Both the position numbers and the translations under genes were made by a program. The notes below the pieces were generated by a model. It saw only the letters and a program-made list of their open reading frames with translations. It had not been told where the DNA came from and ran no database searches. From positions 1 to 64,000 of the forward strand of contig JAGTXO010000027.1 in the NCBI GenBank assembly GCA_019448385.1: a stretch of DNA of 64,000 bases. Direction: 5' to 3'. Shown here in pieces: positions 30,183-40,890 of the stretch. The stretch's first letter is position 1; the number at the start of each line of letters is the position of its first letter. This DNA comes from Diacronema lutheri (lineage: Eukaryota > Haptophyta > Pavlovophyceae > Pavlovales > Pavlovaceae).

Positions 30183-32968
30183 ATGGTCCGCGCGCTCGCG
30201 TACCGTCCAGCCGTCCAGCCGTCAGGTAGACGGCCACCGCTCGCCCTCGCCGCTCTGTGCCCTGCGGCCCGACAGCCAGAGCTGGCGCCGAGGAGGAGGG
30301 CCGTTGCAAGGTTCATCACGACCTTATTAGCAGCCATCAGATCAAAAAATTCGCCCTCATACAAATCGGAGGTACTCGCCACTGGGCAGTTTGGTCGGGC
30401 CATCCGCCGCGGTCGCGACGACGACGGGACGGCCAGGGAGACGCGGGAGCAGCCGCAGCGCGCCGCGATGCCCGCGCGCGGCACGCCGCCCGGCCCGCGT
30501 GTGAGCGCGCTCGGCAAGCGACACGTACGGCCCACCGAAAAGGCCGCCGCGGCGCTGCGCGAGGCGCGCGAGGACCGGCCGGTGACGGCGCACAGCGTCG
30601 GCGGCGGTGGCGGCAGCGGCGGCGCGGTGCCCCCGCCGCCTCGCCGCGCCGCCGCCGCCGCCGACTCTAGCCTCATCGCCGCCGCGTCCGCCGCCGCCGC
30701 CGCGCGCGGTGCCAGCGCGGCGAGCGGCGCGCTCGTGCCCGGCGCGGTCGTCGACGTGTCGCGCGTGGCGTCGGCGGCGGCGGCGGCGGCGGCGGCGGAC
30801 GGGCGGGCAGCGATGCCGCGGCGCGCGAGCGTCGTGCTCGTCGCCGCTGGCCGCTGCCTCCTCCGCTACGACGGCGCGCCGCCCGGCCGCGAGGAGTGGG
30901 CGCCGCTCAGCGCCGTCGCACCCGCGCCGGGCGAGCCGCGCCGCGCGCCGCCGGCCGACGCGCCATGCGGCGTGTGCGGCGAGTGTGGGGGCAGCTCGCC
31001 GTTCGTGGCGTGCGCGTGCTGCGAGAGCCTGCTGCATTCGAGCTGCGTCCGCCTCCTCACCGAGCGCGTCTGCTCGCAGCTCAGCGGCAGCCACCCGGCC
31101 GACGGCGCCGAGTGGGAGACCGCCGCCGAGGCCGCCGCGCGCATCGCGAGCGCGACGAGCGCGCCGGCCAAGGGGCGCGCGGCGGCGGCGGCGGCGGCCG
31201 CGTCGGCGTGCGGCGCGCCACCCTCAGCCGCCTCCGCTGCCCTCTCCTCCCTCGCCCTCGCGCGCTCTCTCGCTCTCGCGCACGCGGCGCACGGGCCGGC
31301 ATGGCACTGCCCGCGCTGCGTCGCCTTCGCCTCGTTTGGCCTTGGCCTCTCGCGGCTGAGCGGCGCGGAGGTGGTTGACGAGCGCGCCGAAGCGGCGGTC
31401 GCGGCGTGCGCGTACGAGTGGCTGAGCGGCGGCGCCGCCGGCGCTGCGCTCCTCGCCGCCGGCGCCGACGACAACGCGGCCGGCGACGCGAGCATCGACG
31501 GGGCGCCGCGCCGACAACGGCCTCGCACCGACGCGGGCGAGCTGACCGTCGGCGAGGAGGCCGACGTTGGCGCCTCCAGCTCGGACGGTGCCTCCAACGC
31601 GCTCATCGCCGCCGTCCTGCACGCCGCGCTTGCCGACGCGCACAGCTCGCTCCGCGCCGCGAGCGGCGGCGCTGAACGCGCGGCCGAGCGCCGCGCGCAC
31701 GCGCGCGCCCGTGGCGGCGCGCGCGATGCGGGCGGCGCGGGCGGTGGCGGGCGCGCGCCGGCCAACGGCGCTGCGGACGACGCCGTCGCCGCGTCTACGG
31801 GCGCGGGCGCGGGCGTCGGCCTCGGCGCGCTGCTCGCCGACCGGGCGGCCCGCCTCCTCTCGCCGTTGCCCGCACCGCCGTTGCCGTCTGCGCACAGCGC
31901 CGAGCAGCCAACCGAGCGCGCGATCACCGCCGCGCTCTCCGACTTTGCGCACGCCGCCGCCGAGCGCGCGGCCGCCGCGTCCGCCGCGGCGGCCGCGGCC
32001 GCGTGCGCGAGCGCGTGCGGCGGCGCGGCCGCCGGGTACGGAGTGGCGGGCGCGCCGCCGCCGCTGCCGTACGCCAGTTACGCCGCCAGTTACGCCCTCG
32101 CGCGGCCGAACTGCTCGCCGTGCGCGGCCGCGACCGCCGCGGCCGTCGGCGTGGGCACAGGCGGTGCGGGCGCGGCCAAGGCCCGGACGCCACGCCGACC
32201 CAAGGCGACGGCGGGCGGCGGGGTCGCCGGTGGCCCGGCGCATGGCGGCGCCGGCGTGCACGCGACGCTGCACGCCGGCGGCGGCGGCGCGCCGCAGCCG
32301 CCGCTGGCGGCGGCCGGCGGCTCGTTTGCGCGCGGCGAGGGCATGGGTGGCGGCGTGGGCGGCGGCGAGGGTATGGGCGGCGGCGATGACGGCGGCGGCA
32401 GGTGGGCGACGCCCGCGCCAGGCGCCGCAACCGGTGGCGCGCGTGTCGCCGGCAGCGACGGCGACGGCGGTGGTGGAGGCGGTAGCGCGCGCGCGCGCGA
32501 CGGCGACGGCGACACGGCCACCTCGCGCAAGACATCACTCTACCGCGGTGTCTCGAAGCGGCACGGGCGGTGGAAGGCACGCGTCAAGCGGAACGGCAAG
32601 GAGGTGGTGATTGGCTGCTTCTCCACCGAAATTCAGGCAGCGCGCGCCTACGACCAGTTTGCGATCCAATTACATGGCGCCAGGGCGGTGCTCAATTTTG
32701 CCGAGTCGGCGCAGGCGGCAGCGCACGCGCACGCCGGCATCTCGCAACACGGCAGGCATCACCGCTCCGCCATCGTGAATCTGAATGCCGTCCGCCTCAT
32801 CCCAGCCGACGAGAAGCTGCGCTCGTCTGCCGCACGCGTGCGCGGCGGCCGCGGCGCGCGCGCCGCCGGCGGCAAGCGCGGCGCGGCCGCGGACGGCGCG
32901 GACGGCGCCGGCGCGAACGACGACGATGATGACGATGACGACGACGATGACGGCGATGATGATGATGA

Positions 32969-33000
<32 letters not shown>

Positions 33001-33722
33001 GCTCGTACGCACGCCGCGCCGCGCGCATTGGCGCCGAGCGCCGCGGCGATGGCGGCGGTGGCGGTGGCGCGACAGGCGCCGGCGGCGATGGCGACGGGCG
33101 CGGCGACGGCTCGGACGCCGACTCGCACTCGGAGCTCATCGCCGCGCTGCGCGCGCAGGGCCGGCGCGCGGGCGGAAGCGCGCGCGCCGGCGGCGGCCGC
33201 CTCGCCGGCGGCGGCCATGCGGCGTTCGCGCCCTGCGGCGCGTTCGGCGGCGCGCCCGCGCACGGCTGCGGCGGCGCGCACGACGGCGCTGCTGCCAACG
33301 ACGAGGACGTCGAAGCCGAGGTGCGCGCGCTCGCGGACGACGTGCTGCTGCTCGGTGGCGCACACGGGCTGGGTGAGCTGCCCCAGCTCAGCGCGGATGA
33401 TGACGGGCTGCTGCTCTCGGGCATAGGCCCTCTCGGGATTGGGCCAATGGCGACCATGTTCAACCTCTCGCACCTCGGTACGCTCGACGACCACTCGGAC
33501 GCCGAGCCGGACGCCGAGCCGGACGCAGGCGGCGCGCGACACGACGACGTCGACGATGGCGGGGGCGAGGACGATGGCGGGGGCGAGGACGATGGCGGGG
33601 GCGAGGACGATGGCGGGGGCGAGGACGATGGCGGTGCGCGCGGCGCGCACGGCGCGCGGTCCGGCGCTGACGGCGACGGTGACGGTGACGGCGACGGCGA
33701 CGGCAACGGCCGGTCAAGTTAG
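30183..33722 (+). CDS. PHD-finger + AP2/ERF domain transcription factor
   Basis: Single exon, up to 1,179 residues from ATG 30183. An alternative ATG at 30468 (MPARGTPPGPRV) is likely, because the sequence before it is AT-richer and UTR-like. A PHD-type zinc finger begins at about residue 262 (CGVCGECGGSSPFVACACC, then SSCV) and closes with WHCPRC near 375. Long Ala/Gly linkers follow. One AP2 DNA-binding domain starts at about residue 785: LYRGVSKRHGRWKARV, then GCFSTEIQAARAYDQFAI and a final LNFAE. Next comes a long Asp run and four copies of GGGEDD near the C-terminus. PHD fingers usually read histone tails and AP2 domains bind DNA, so a chromatin-linked regulator is expected. Its stop codon abuts that of the next gene. 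Confidence 0.88.
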
Positions 33723-34820
33723 TCAGTTTGCATTTTTCAGCGCGCGCGCGATGCGCTCAACCGCGGTTGGATCGGCGGCCTCGTCGTGCGCAAAGTAGAC
33801 TTCGGAGCTCACGCGCCCGGCGGCCACGCCGACGGCCTCGAGCGCCTGCCGCCACTCGGCGACGAGGCCGCCGCGCCCAATGACGTGGAAGTGGCACGCG
33901 CTCAGCGGCGCGCCGAGCGCGCGCGCCGTCGCGCCGATCAGCGGCGGTGCGGCCGCGCTCGTGCGGCCCGTGCGCGTCTCGGCGCGCCACGCGCGCGGCC
34001 GCGCGGCCTCGCCGTCGGCCGAGAGGCATGCGACCCAGGCGAAGCGCGCGAGGCCCGAGCGCGGATCGACGTCGCTCGCGTCGGCGAGCTCGTCCAGCTC
34101 CGCCGCGCACGCCACGTCGCCCGCCTCACGGAAGCCGGCGAAGAGCCGCACGGGCGGCGCGGCGTGCGCGGCGCTCGGCGCGCTGCGCCATGACGCGGCG
34201 CACAGCTCTGCAAAGCCGAGCTGCGGGCCGACGCCGACGCCAGACGAGACAAGGAAGACGGCCGCGCAGCCGCGTAGCTCAATACCCTCCCAAATGGGCG
34301 TGTGGAAGCGCCCGCCGAGTGCGAGCGCGTCGCCGGCGCTCGTCGCCGCGAGCAGCGCGCTCTTGCGCTCGGCCGCGCACGCGGCCGCGTGCGCCGCGGC
34401 CGCACCGGTTGGTGGCAGCTGAGCCGGATCGATCACGCGGTAAATGACGTCGAGCGTCGCCGCCCCCGCGCGCGAGACCGTGTACGGCCCGCGACGCGGC
34501 ACGCCGCCCGCGTCGCGCAGCTCGAGCGCGAGCACGTGGCCGGGCGCGTACTCGTCCGCCCACGCGGCGGTGCCCACGGTGGGCGCGACGCGGATGAGGC
34601 GCGAGCGTCCATTGGCGCAGACGGCGCGAGATTCGACGACGCGCGCGCCGTGCATCGCGTACGCGCGAGCGGCGGGCGGGAGGAGGCTGAGGACCGTCAC
34701 GGCCCATGCCCTCGCGCACGCCATCGTGCGCACCTCGCTCGACGCGGCGAGGAGCGCGGGAAAATACTTCTTGACTTCAGTTTGGGCGGGCGCCATTCGG
34801 CCGTTCGGCCCCCGGTGCAT
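33723..34820 (-). CDS. Ferredoxin-NADP-reductase-fold oxidoreductase
   Basis: The open frame from ATG 34820 is 365 residues, but ATG 34724 (residue 33) is the better start because MACARAWAVTVLSLLPPAARAYA is then a clean signal peptide. The FAD-binding barrel shows RGPYTVSRA, the R-x-Y-(S/T) flavin motif, after ALELRDAGG. The nucleotide-binding half shows FLVSSGVGVGPQLGFAE and, near the end, CHFHVIGRGGLVAEWRQAL with a terminal aromatic SSEVYFA region. This is the FNR superfamily. Whether it is a plastid, ER or other flavoprotein reductase cannot be told; the signal peptide fits secretory or complex-plastid targeting. Partner proteins are unknown. Confidence 0.78.
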   Translation of the reverse strand: MHRGPNGRMAPAQTEVKKYFPALLAASSEVRTMACARAWAVTVLSLLPPAARAYAMHGARVVESRAVCANGRSRLIRVAPTVGTAAWADEYAPGHVLALELRDAGGVPRRGPYTVSRAGAATLDVIYRVIDPAQLPPTGAAAAHAAACAAERKSALLAATSAGDALALGGRFHTPIWEGIELRGCAAVFLVSSGVGVGPQLGFAELCAASWRSAPSAAHAAPPVRLFAGFREAGDVACAAELDELADASDVDPRSGLARFAWVACLSADGEAARPRAWRAETRTGRTSAAAPPLIGATARALGAPLSACHFHVIGRGGLVAEWRQALEAVGVAAGRVSSEVYFAHDEAADPTAVERIARALKNAN

Positions 34821-34916
34821 CGCCTAACGACCCATTGTGCGCTCGCGCGCGCGGAGCCGCGCCGCGCGCGCACCGGCCGGCCGTTGCTCGCCGGCCGCCG
34901 CGGCCGCCATGTGGAA

Positions 34917-35885
34917 TCAGAAGCCAAACGCGGCGCCGGTGCGCACACCGCCAGCGACGAAGCCGGGCTGCGCCGTTGCCGCGGCGGCGGCGGCGGCCGC
35001 GGCAGCGGCGGCATGCGAGTAGGGCCCACCCAGCCCGGCGAGCCCGCCGGTCGGGTCCTGCGCCATGCCCGCGCCGTAGCCGCCGAGCGCGGGCAGGCCG
35101 AACGCGCCGGCGCGGGGGCTTCCGGGCGGCTGCGCGCCGGCAAAGTCGTAGCCGCCGGCGGCCGCGACGGCGGCGAGGTGCTGCGGTGGGATTGCAGCAA
35201 GCGCGTTCAGCGCGTACGCGTTGTACCCGAGGTTGTACCCGCCGCCAAACGCGCCGCCGGCCGCGCCGCCGCGCGGGCCGTACGCGCCGGGCAGGCCGGC
35301 GATCTGGCCGAGACCGTTGGCACCGACGAAGATGCCACCAGCGCCGAGCGCGCCCACCGTGCCGTGACGCCCGTTCCCGCCCGCCACGCCGCCCGCCGCG
35401 TCGCGGTGCGCGCGCACGGGCCGGCCGCCGTGCGCGGTCACCTTGCTCGCCTTGAGCCGGCCCGACCCCTCCTCCGCGCCGACGGCGTATTCGACGGTCT
35501 CGCCGACGTTGAGCGAGCGATAGCCGATGGCGTGGATCGCCGACTGGTGCACAAACACGTCGTCGCCCCCATCCGCCGGCGTGATGAAGCCGAAGCCCTT
35601 GTCCGCGCGCCAGCGCGCAACCGTGCCGGTTTGGTGTGCCTCGTCCGCCCACAAGCCCTTGAGCTTGCCGCCGTCGGGCGCGGTGACGGACGAGGCGCGC
35701 GAGCGGCCATCCTCCTCCTGCATGAGCTCAAACTTGACCACCTCCCCCTCGCACAGGCAGCGAAAACCGTCCATCTGCAGCGCGCTCTGGTGCACAAACA
35801 CGTCGGCGCTCGACGGCGGGTCGGTCGGCGTGATGAACCCAAAGCCCTTCTGCATGTTCCAACGCTTGACGACGCCCTCGGGCAT
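34917..35885 (-). CDS. Double cold-shock-domain RNA-binding protein
   Basis: Single exon of 322 residues. Two cold-shock domains are evident: residues ~1-70 with KGFGFITP (RNP1) and DVFVHQSALQ (RNP2), and ~85-152 with the same two motifs, KGFGFITPADGG and DVFVHQSAI. The remainder is a Gly/Ala/Tyr/Pro low-complexity tail with a poly-Ala run near the C-terminus. Cold-shock domains bind single-stranded RNA or DNA and influence translation or stability. The tail suggests granule-type assembly, which is inference. It is divergent from the next plus-strand gene, with 446 bp between start codons. Confidence 0.92.
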   Translation of the reverse strand: MPEGVVKRWNMQKGFGFITPTDPPSSADVFVHQSALQMDGFRCLCEGEVVKFELMQEEDGRSRASSVTAPDGGKLKGLWADEAHQTGTVARWRADKGFGFITPADGGDDVFVHQSAIHAIGYRSLNVGETVEYAVGAEEGSGRLKASKVTAHGGRPVRAHRDAAGGVAGGNGRHGTVGALGAGGIFVGANGLGQIAGLPGAYGPRGGAAGGAFGGGYNLGYNAYALNALAAIPPQHLAAVAAAGGYDFAGAQPPGSPRAGAFGLPALGGYGAGMAQDPTGGLAGLGGPYSHAAAAAAAAAAAATAQPGFVAGGVRTGAAFGF

Positions 35886-36331
35886 GGCGGCGGGCGGGCC
35901 GCGATGCGGCTGCGCGGGCAGGCGTGCGCGCGCGCGGGTCGCGCCGGCGCGCTCGGGAGTGTCGCGACGACGGGCACGGCCGTCTGCTGATTACCGAGCG
36001 GTGCGTGCGTGGTGTCGCCCACTAGTCCGGGGCGCGCACAAAAGGGGAAACAAAAGGCAAAAAGGTTGAAAAGTGAGGCGGGAGGGGTTGGTCATTTCGG
36101 TGTCAGTCAACCCGTCGCGCGGCTCGGCTGGGATGAAGCCAGGCGCGGCGTGGCGACTGGAGAAGCGCGCTGATGCGCGGCGAGGCAGCCGATGTGAACG
36201 ACCCCTCTCCTCCCACCCAATGACCGTCGACGAGGTCGCGAGGGGTCGCCAGCGTCGACCGTGATGTTGCTGTAATCTGCGCCACTCCAGTCGACTCGAA
36301 AGCCGAAACGGCATCGACAGCTCCGACCGCC

Positions 36332-38347
36332 ATGAGCTTCGCGAGCGCGGCGAAGCCCAAGGCGCGGCGCGCCGCCGGACCGGCCGCCGAGCGGGCGAAC
36401 GCGCCGCCGCTCGTCGAGCCGTCGCTCTTCGGTGGCGAGCTCACGATCACCAAGCAGCATGTGCAACGTACGCGCGGCGCGCGCGCGTGCGCGCGCACGC
36501 CGCGCGGCGGAACGGCGGGTGACGCGCGCGCGCGCGCGGCCCTGGCGTGCGCGCGCGCGCACGCACGCGCAGGCGTGATGGAGCTGCACGCAACGTTGCA
36601 GACGATTGCGCGCTCCGCCCGCCGCCGCGCGCCCGGCGCGGTCGGCGGCGGCGCGGGCGCGTCGGCCGATGCGGACGCGGCCGAGCGCGCTCTCGACGCG
36701 CACGTGCAGGCGACGCTCCGCCGGCTCGAGGCGGCGGGCGCGGCGTCGGGCGGCGCGGGCGCGCCGCTCGCGGTGCTCGAAGCGCAATTCGAGCTCCTCG
36801 GTTACCTCGACGGCGAGCTGCTCGCGGCGCTCCGCCAGCTGCCGCTCCCCGGCTCGACGCTGCCGGCCGTCGCGGCGCTGCAGCGCGCGCACGCGGGTCT
36901 CTTCGCCGCCGCGACGCACGTCGCGGTGGAGGTGCATGCGGCGCAGGCGGAGGCGCTGGCGCAGGCGCTCGCGGACAAGGCGGCCGCCGAGGCCGAGTGC
37001 TCGCAGCTCCTCGTCGCCGCCGAGGCCCTCGAGACGCAGCTTGGCGAGGCGCGCGCGGCCGCGGCGAGCGTGGCCGCGGCCGCGGCGAGTAAGGATGCGC
37101 AGATGCGCGCGCTGCGCACGGCGCCGTTCGCGGGCGCTGGCGCTGGCGGCGGCGCATGCGCGCGCGCGGGCGAGCGAAGCGCCGGCGGCTCCGCGCCCGC
37201 CTCGCCTAGCGCCGGCACGCGCGCGCGCCCGGCGTCGGCCGGCGGCGCGGGCGGCCGCACGTCCGGCTGGCGCGCGCCACCGGCCGTATCTGTGCCGCTC
37301 TCGCCCGCCGCGCCGCCGGCGGACAAGGCGCGCACGCCGGCCGCGCGCGCGCGCGCGTCGAGCGCGCGCTCGCCGCGCGATGCCGCCGCCCTTTCCGCCG
37401 CCGCGCACGCGACGCAGCTGCCGCAGCCCGCGGCGGGCGCGCGTGCGCTCTCGGCCGCCGAGGCGCGCGAGCTCGCGGCCGCCATCGTGGCGTCCAAGGC
37501 GGCGCACGACGCGCGGAGCGACGAGGCGGGGCTGCCGCGTGAGACGCTCGCCGCGCACGTGGGCACGTACTTCACGACGCGCTACGGCCTGGCGGCCATT
37601 GCGCTCGAGTGGGTGGCGGCGACGAATGCGGCCATGGCCGCGCATCGGCACGCCGACGCCGACGTCGGCGCCTTCGCCGCGATGCTCGCGCACGAGGTGG
37701 ACGAGGGGTACTGGCAGATGCACGTCGCGGCGAGGGAGGTGGTGCGCGACCTGCTGCGCGTCTACCTGCGCGGCAAGTCGCCCCTCCTCCCCGAGGCCAA
37801 ACTCGCTGAGCAGCTCAAGGCGCGCGTTTCCGGGAAAGTTCCGCTCGCGGATGACGAGTGGACGGACGTTCTCCGCTTCATGCACTCGCACGCGGAGGCG
37901 CTCACGCTCACGCACAGCGTGCGCGAGCGGGTGCGCGCGCGCCGCGCCGCCGCCGCCGCCGCGCAGCCGCCGGCGGGCGCCGACCGCGGCGCGGGCGGCG
38001 CGGGCGGCGTGGGCGTGCCGTACGGCGAGCTGGTGCGGACTGTATGCGCTTTCCAGCTGCAGCAGCACAAACGCTTTCTCGCGCCCTTCGCTGTCATGTT
38101 CCGCCACGCGGATACGGACCACGATGGCTGCGTCTCCGCGCAGCAACTTGCAACCCTCGCGCGCGCCCTCGGCGGCGCCGACGGCGGCGCGGATGGCGCC
38201 GTCGCGTCCGGCGCGTTGCTCGCGCGCGTCGACCCGCGCGGCGTCGGGCGTTTCACCTTCTCGCAAGCCGTCGCTGCGCTCGCCAGTGAGATCGTCGCCA
38301 TGTGCGCGCTGCCGCTCGCGTGTGCGGCCCCCGAACCCCTCGCGTAG
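36332..38347 (+). CDS. Coiled-coil protein with C-terminal EF-hand
   Basis: Exon 1 is 36332-36467 and exon 2 is 36573-38347, giving 636 residues. The 105-bp intron (GTACGC to ACGCAG) is a multiple of three without a stop, so retention would insert 35 Arg/Ala-rich residues between KQHVQ and VMELHATLQ. The middle is Ala-rich helical coil (AEALAQALADKAAAEAECSQLL) and a Pro/Ser linker. A helical domain (VGTYFTTRYGLAAIALEWVAATNAAM) follows. Near the end is FRHADTDHDGCVSAQQLATLARAL, an EF-hand loop with Asp at positions 1, 3 and 5, Gly at 6 and Gln instead of the usual Glu at 12. A second degenerate loop (VDPRGVGRFTFSQAV) pairs with it. The role is unknown; calcium affinity may be weak. Confidence 0.75.
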   Translation: MSFASAAKPKARRAAGPAAERANAPPLVEPSLFGGELTITKQHVQRTRGARACARTPRGGTAGDARARAALACARAHARAGVMELHATLQTIARSARRRAPGAVGGGAGASADADAAERALDAHVQATLRRLEAAGAASGGAGAPLAVLEAQFELLGYLDGELLAALRQLPLPGSTLPAVAALQRAHAGLFAAATHVAVEVHAAQAEALAQALADKAAAEAECSQLLVAAEALETQLGEARAAAASVAAAAASKDAQMRALRTAPFAGAGAGGGACARAGERSAGGSAPASPSAGTRARPASAGGAGGRTSGWRAPPAVSVPLSPAAPPADKARTPAARARASSARSPRDAAALSAAAHATQLPQPAAGARALSAAEARELAAAIVASKAAHDARSDEAGLPRETLAAHVGTYFTTRYGLAAIALEWVAATNAAMAAHRHADADVGAFAAMLAHEVDEGYWQMHVAAREVVRDLLRVYLRGKSPLLPEAKLAEQLKARVSGKVPLADDEWTDVLRFMHSHAEALTLTHSVRERVRARRAAAAAAQPPAGADRGAGGAGGVGVPYGELVRTVCAFQLQQHKRFLAPFAVMFRHADTDHDGCVSAQQLATLARALGGADGGADGAVASGALLARVDPRGVGRFTFSQAVAALASEIVAMCALPLACAAPEPLA

Positions 38348-38742
38348 CGCGCTCGCGCGCCCGCCCGGCTGCGCACCGCCCCCCCTGCCGGCCCCGTCCG
38401 TTTCGTTTTGACTGTCCGCCTGACCGCCTGACCGCCGCCGCCCATTCGCCACTGGTGCGCGCGCACGCGCGCGCAGGGCGACGGGCGATGCGGCCACCGG
38501 CGCGCGGCCGGCGGGTGGCGGATGGGCGGCGATGCGCGGCCGCACGCCGCGCGCCTCCGCTAGCGCCGGTTCGCTCAATGAGGCCGAAGGCATGGCGGTG
38601 ATGCGTGGCAAGGAGACACCGACCGCGCCGCCGAAGACGCCCGCCGCGGCGGGGCTGCCGGCGGCGGCGCAGGCGGCGCACCGTGCCGTCGCCGGCTGAC
38701 AGGAGCAACTCGCTGTGACTGTCACGTAACTGTCATCGGATC

Positions 38743-39654
38743 ATGATGGCCGCCGGCCGGATCCTCGCGCTCGTCGTTCTCACGACGCGCTCATCGCCCT
38801 CGTGGCGAAGGGACGAGATGGGCCGTCGGGTGGGACCCGAGCCGAGGAAATCGTGGGCCGTGCGCCGCTGCGTGCCCGGCACGCCGTCGTGTGTCGACGA
38901 GCGCGAGGGCAGCGCGGCCGAGTGGGCCGCCTACCTCGCGGCCGTGTACGGCGAGAGCGGCGTGCCCACGTCGGCACGGCGCTCGCTCGAGTGGTTCTAC
39001 CGCTGCCCGCCCAATCGCACGGCCAACGTGTCGTGCGGCGCGCTGCCGCCGCCCGCGCCGCTCTCCGCGCGCCCGCGCGAGGTGAAGCTGTGGCAGACGC
39101 CGCTGCTCGGCGAGGCGTTCTGCGGCGAGCCCAAGAACACGGACGGCCTCTACGCGGCGGGGCTGCACGGCTTCTTCGTCAAGCGGCGGTCCAACAACAC
39201 GCCCGCGCCCGATGGCGCGTGGGTCGAGGTGCTGCGAGGGCGCAAGGACGACGAGGCCACGTTCAACTCGACGTGGTACTACGTCGTGCGCGGCTCGGGC
39301 GTGTGGCTCAACGTCGGCGCGACAGCGCACGCGACGATCGGCGCGCGCAAAAAGCACCACCGGCTGCAGGTCGCGGCGGCGCGCGCGGCGGGATACGACA
39401 CGCTTCAGTTCGCCAACGCGTGGGACGTCGACATGCACGAGCTCGTCGATCTGAGGCCCGGCGCGCGGCAGGACGTTCTCGGCCTCTCCACGTGCGGCAC
39501 CGCGCCGCTCCGCACGGGCTGGCACCACGCGCTGCACTGCGCGTGCGACGAGGGCGCGCAGCTCATCAACTGCGGCGGCGCGCGCCGAGCGCGCTTAGAT
39601 GCGCCGCGCGGCTCGGCGCCACCCACGCGGCGCCGCGTCGCGGCCGTGAGATGA
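38743..39654 (+). CDS. Hypothetical Cys-containing protein
   Basis: ATG 38743 opens 303 residues with balanced composition. MMAAGRILALVVLTTRSSPS could be a weak signal peptide. The body includes RCVPGTPSCVDE, NRTANVSCG with two potential N-glycosylation sites, GEAFCGEPKNTDGLYAAGLHGFF, STWYYVVRGSGVWLNVGATA and LHCACDEGAQLINCGG. The last ~20 residues are Arg-rich and may be intron or read-through sequence. I recognise no family. Signal, Cys and glycosylation sites together suggest an extracellular or luminal protein. Confidence 0.55.
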   Translation: MMAAGRILALVVLTTRSSPSWRRDEMGRRVGPEPRKSWAVRRCVPGTPSCVDEREGSAAEWAAYLAAVYGESGVPTSARRSLEWFYRCPPNRTANVSCGALPPPAPLSARPREVKLWQTPLLGEAFCGEPKNTDGLYAAGLHGFFVKRRSNNTPAPDGAWVEVLRGRKDDEATFNSTWYYVVRGSGVWLNVGATAHATIGARKKHHRLQVAAARAAGYDTLQFANAWDVDMHELVDLRPGARQDVLGLSTCGTAPLRTGWHHALHCACDEGAQLINCGGARRARLDAPRGSAPPTRRRVAAVR

Positions 39655-39902
39655 CCTCAACCCCCTGACTCGTCCAGTCAAAACTCGAGGAGATCCTTTC
39701 GCCCTTGGCAGCTGACGAGGACGGCAGCGATCAGACGACAATGAGTCTTTTCTTTCAGTCGCTGCTCACGGCAGACGTGCGCAGAGCGGCGCGCGGCGTT
39801 CCGTAAATCCACGCCGCTCGCGGCAGCCACGCGCGTGGCCGCCGCCAGAGCAGCACACGGGCGCAGATGCAGCGCGAGCGGCGGAGCCGAGCGAATGTGC
39901 AC

Positions 39903-40890
39903 TTAGCGCTCGCCACCGCCGCCGCCACCACGGCCAAAGCCGCCGCCACGGCCAAAGCCGCGCCCCTCGCCATCGCCACGACCGAAACCGCCCCCGCGCC
40001 CAAAGCCACGCTGCGCAACGCAGAGTCGGAGAGCGGAAGGAGGTGGGCGCGCGCACACGAGTCGAGTGAGCGTCCGGGGGGCGTCCGGGGGGCGCCACGG
40101 CGGAGCGAAGCGCAGTTGCGGGACGCCGAACGCAAGTTCCGCTCGCGGCATGCCAGCCGTGGCCGGCTGTGCGTCCGAAGCGACCGTGCGCCGCGCTGCC
40201 CACGTGCCCACTCGCCCGCCCGCCCCATCCGCGTCGGCCCAGGGCACGCTCGCGCCGCGCAGCTGGCGACGCACGTATTCGCCCTCCTTCTTCTCGCCGC
40301 GGTACCCGTCGCGGTCCTGGAAGCGCGGCGGCCGGTCGCGCCGCTCGCCCTCCGCTCCGGGCCGGCGCAGCGGGTCCTTGGTCGACTTCTTGAGCGTCGA
40401 CGGCATCTCATCCGCGGGCAGGTGCAGGTAGGTGCGCATGTACTCGATGCCCTCGTCGGTGAGGGACCAGTAATACCACTGCCATGAGAAGATCTCGTGC
40501 ACGAGCCCGCGCGACTTGAGCGAGATGCACAGCTTGATCACCTCGAGGTTGGACGCGTCGATCTCCGGGTGCTTAGGGATGCGGTAGTCCTTCTTGGCGC
40601 ACACCACGCCCTCTGCCGCGCGCGCGAGTGGCGAGACGGCGTGCGAAGCGAGCGCGCGAACGAGCACGCGCGTGAGACCGACGTGCGCATCGCGCTAGCG
40701 TGCAGCGCCGACCAGCCGACACGCCCGCACGAGACGAGAGCGCGCGCCGCCGCGCGCGCCGCGCCATTTGGCCCGGTGCGCGCGCGCGCGCGACCCCGGG
40801 CGCTGCGCGGCCGGGGCGGCGAGACACGTGCGTCCCACCCTTGAAGAGGTAGTTGTAGACCGCCAGGCGGTTCTTCTTCGTGACGAGCAT
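39903..40890 (-). CDS. RPS10: 40S ribosomal protein eS10, three exons
   Basis: eS10 is a small-subunit ribosomal protein near the beak of the 40S particle. Exons are 40890-40839, 40612-40212 and 40010-39903, with 226-bp and 201-bp GT-AG introns, giving 186 residues. Exon 1 reads [17 protein letters not shown] and joins [19 protein letters not shown] across a phase-1 intron, which matches the family precisely. Exon 2 continues with [33 protein letters not shown] and [16 protein letters not shown]. Exon 3 supplies the usual Gly-Arg-Phe tail ([11 protein letters not shown]). Confidence 0.96.

Noticed and set aside
34302-35990. 562-codon plus-strand ORF
   Set aside because: It crosses two well-supported minus-strand genes (reductase and double cold-shock protein) and has Arg/Ala-rich shadow composition.
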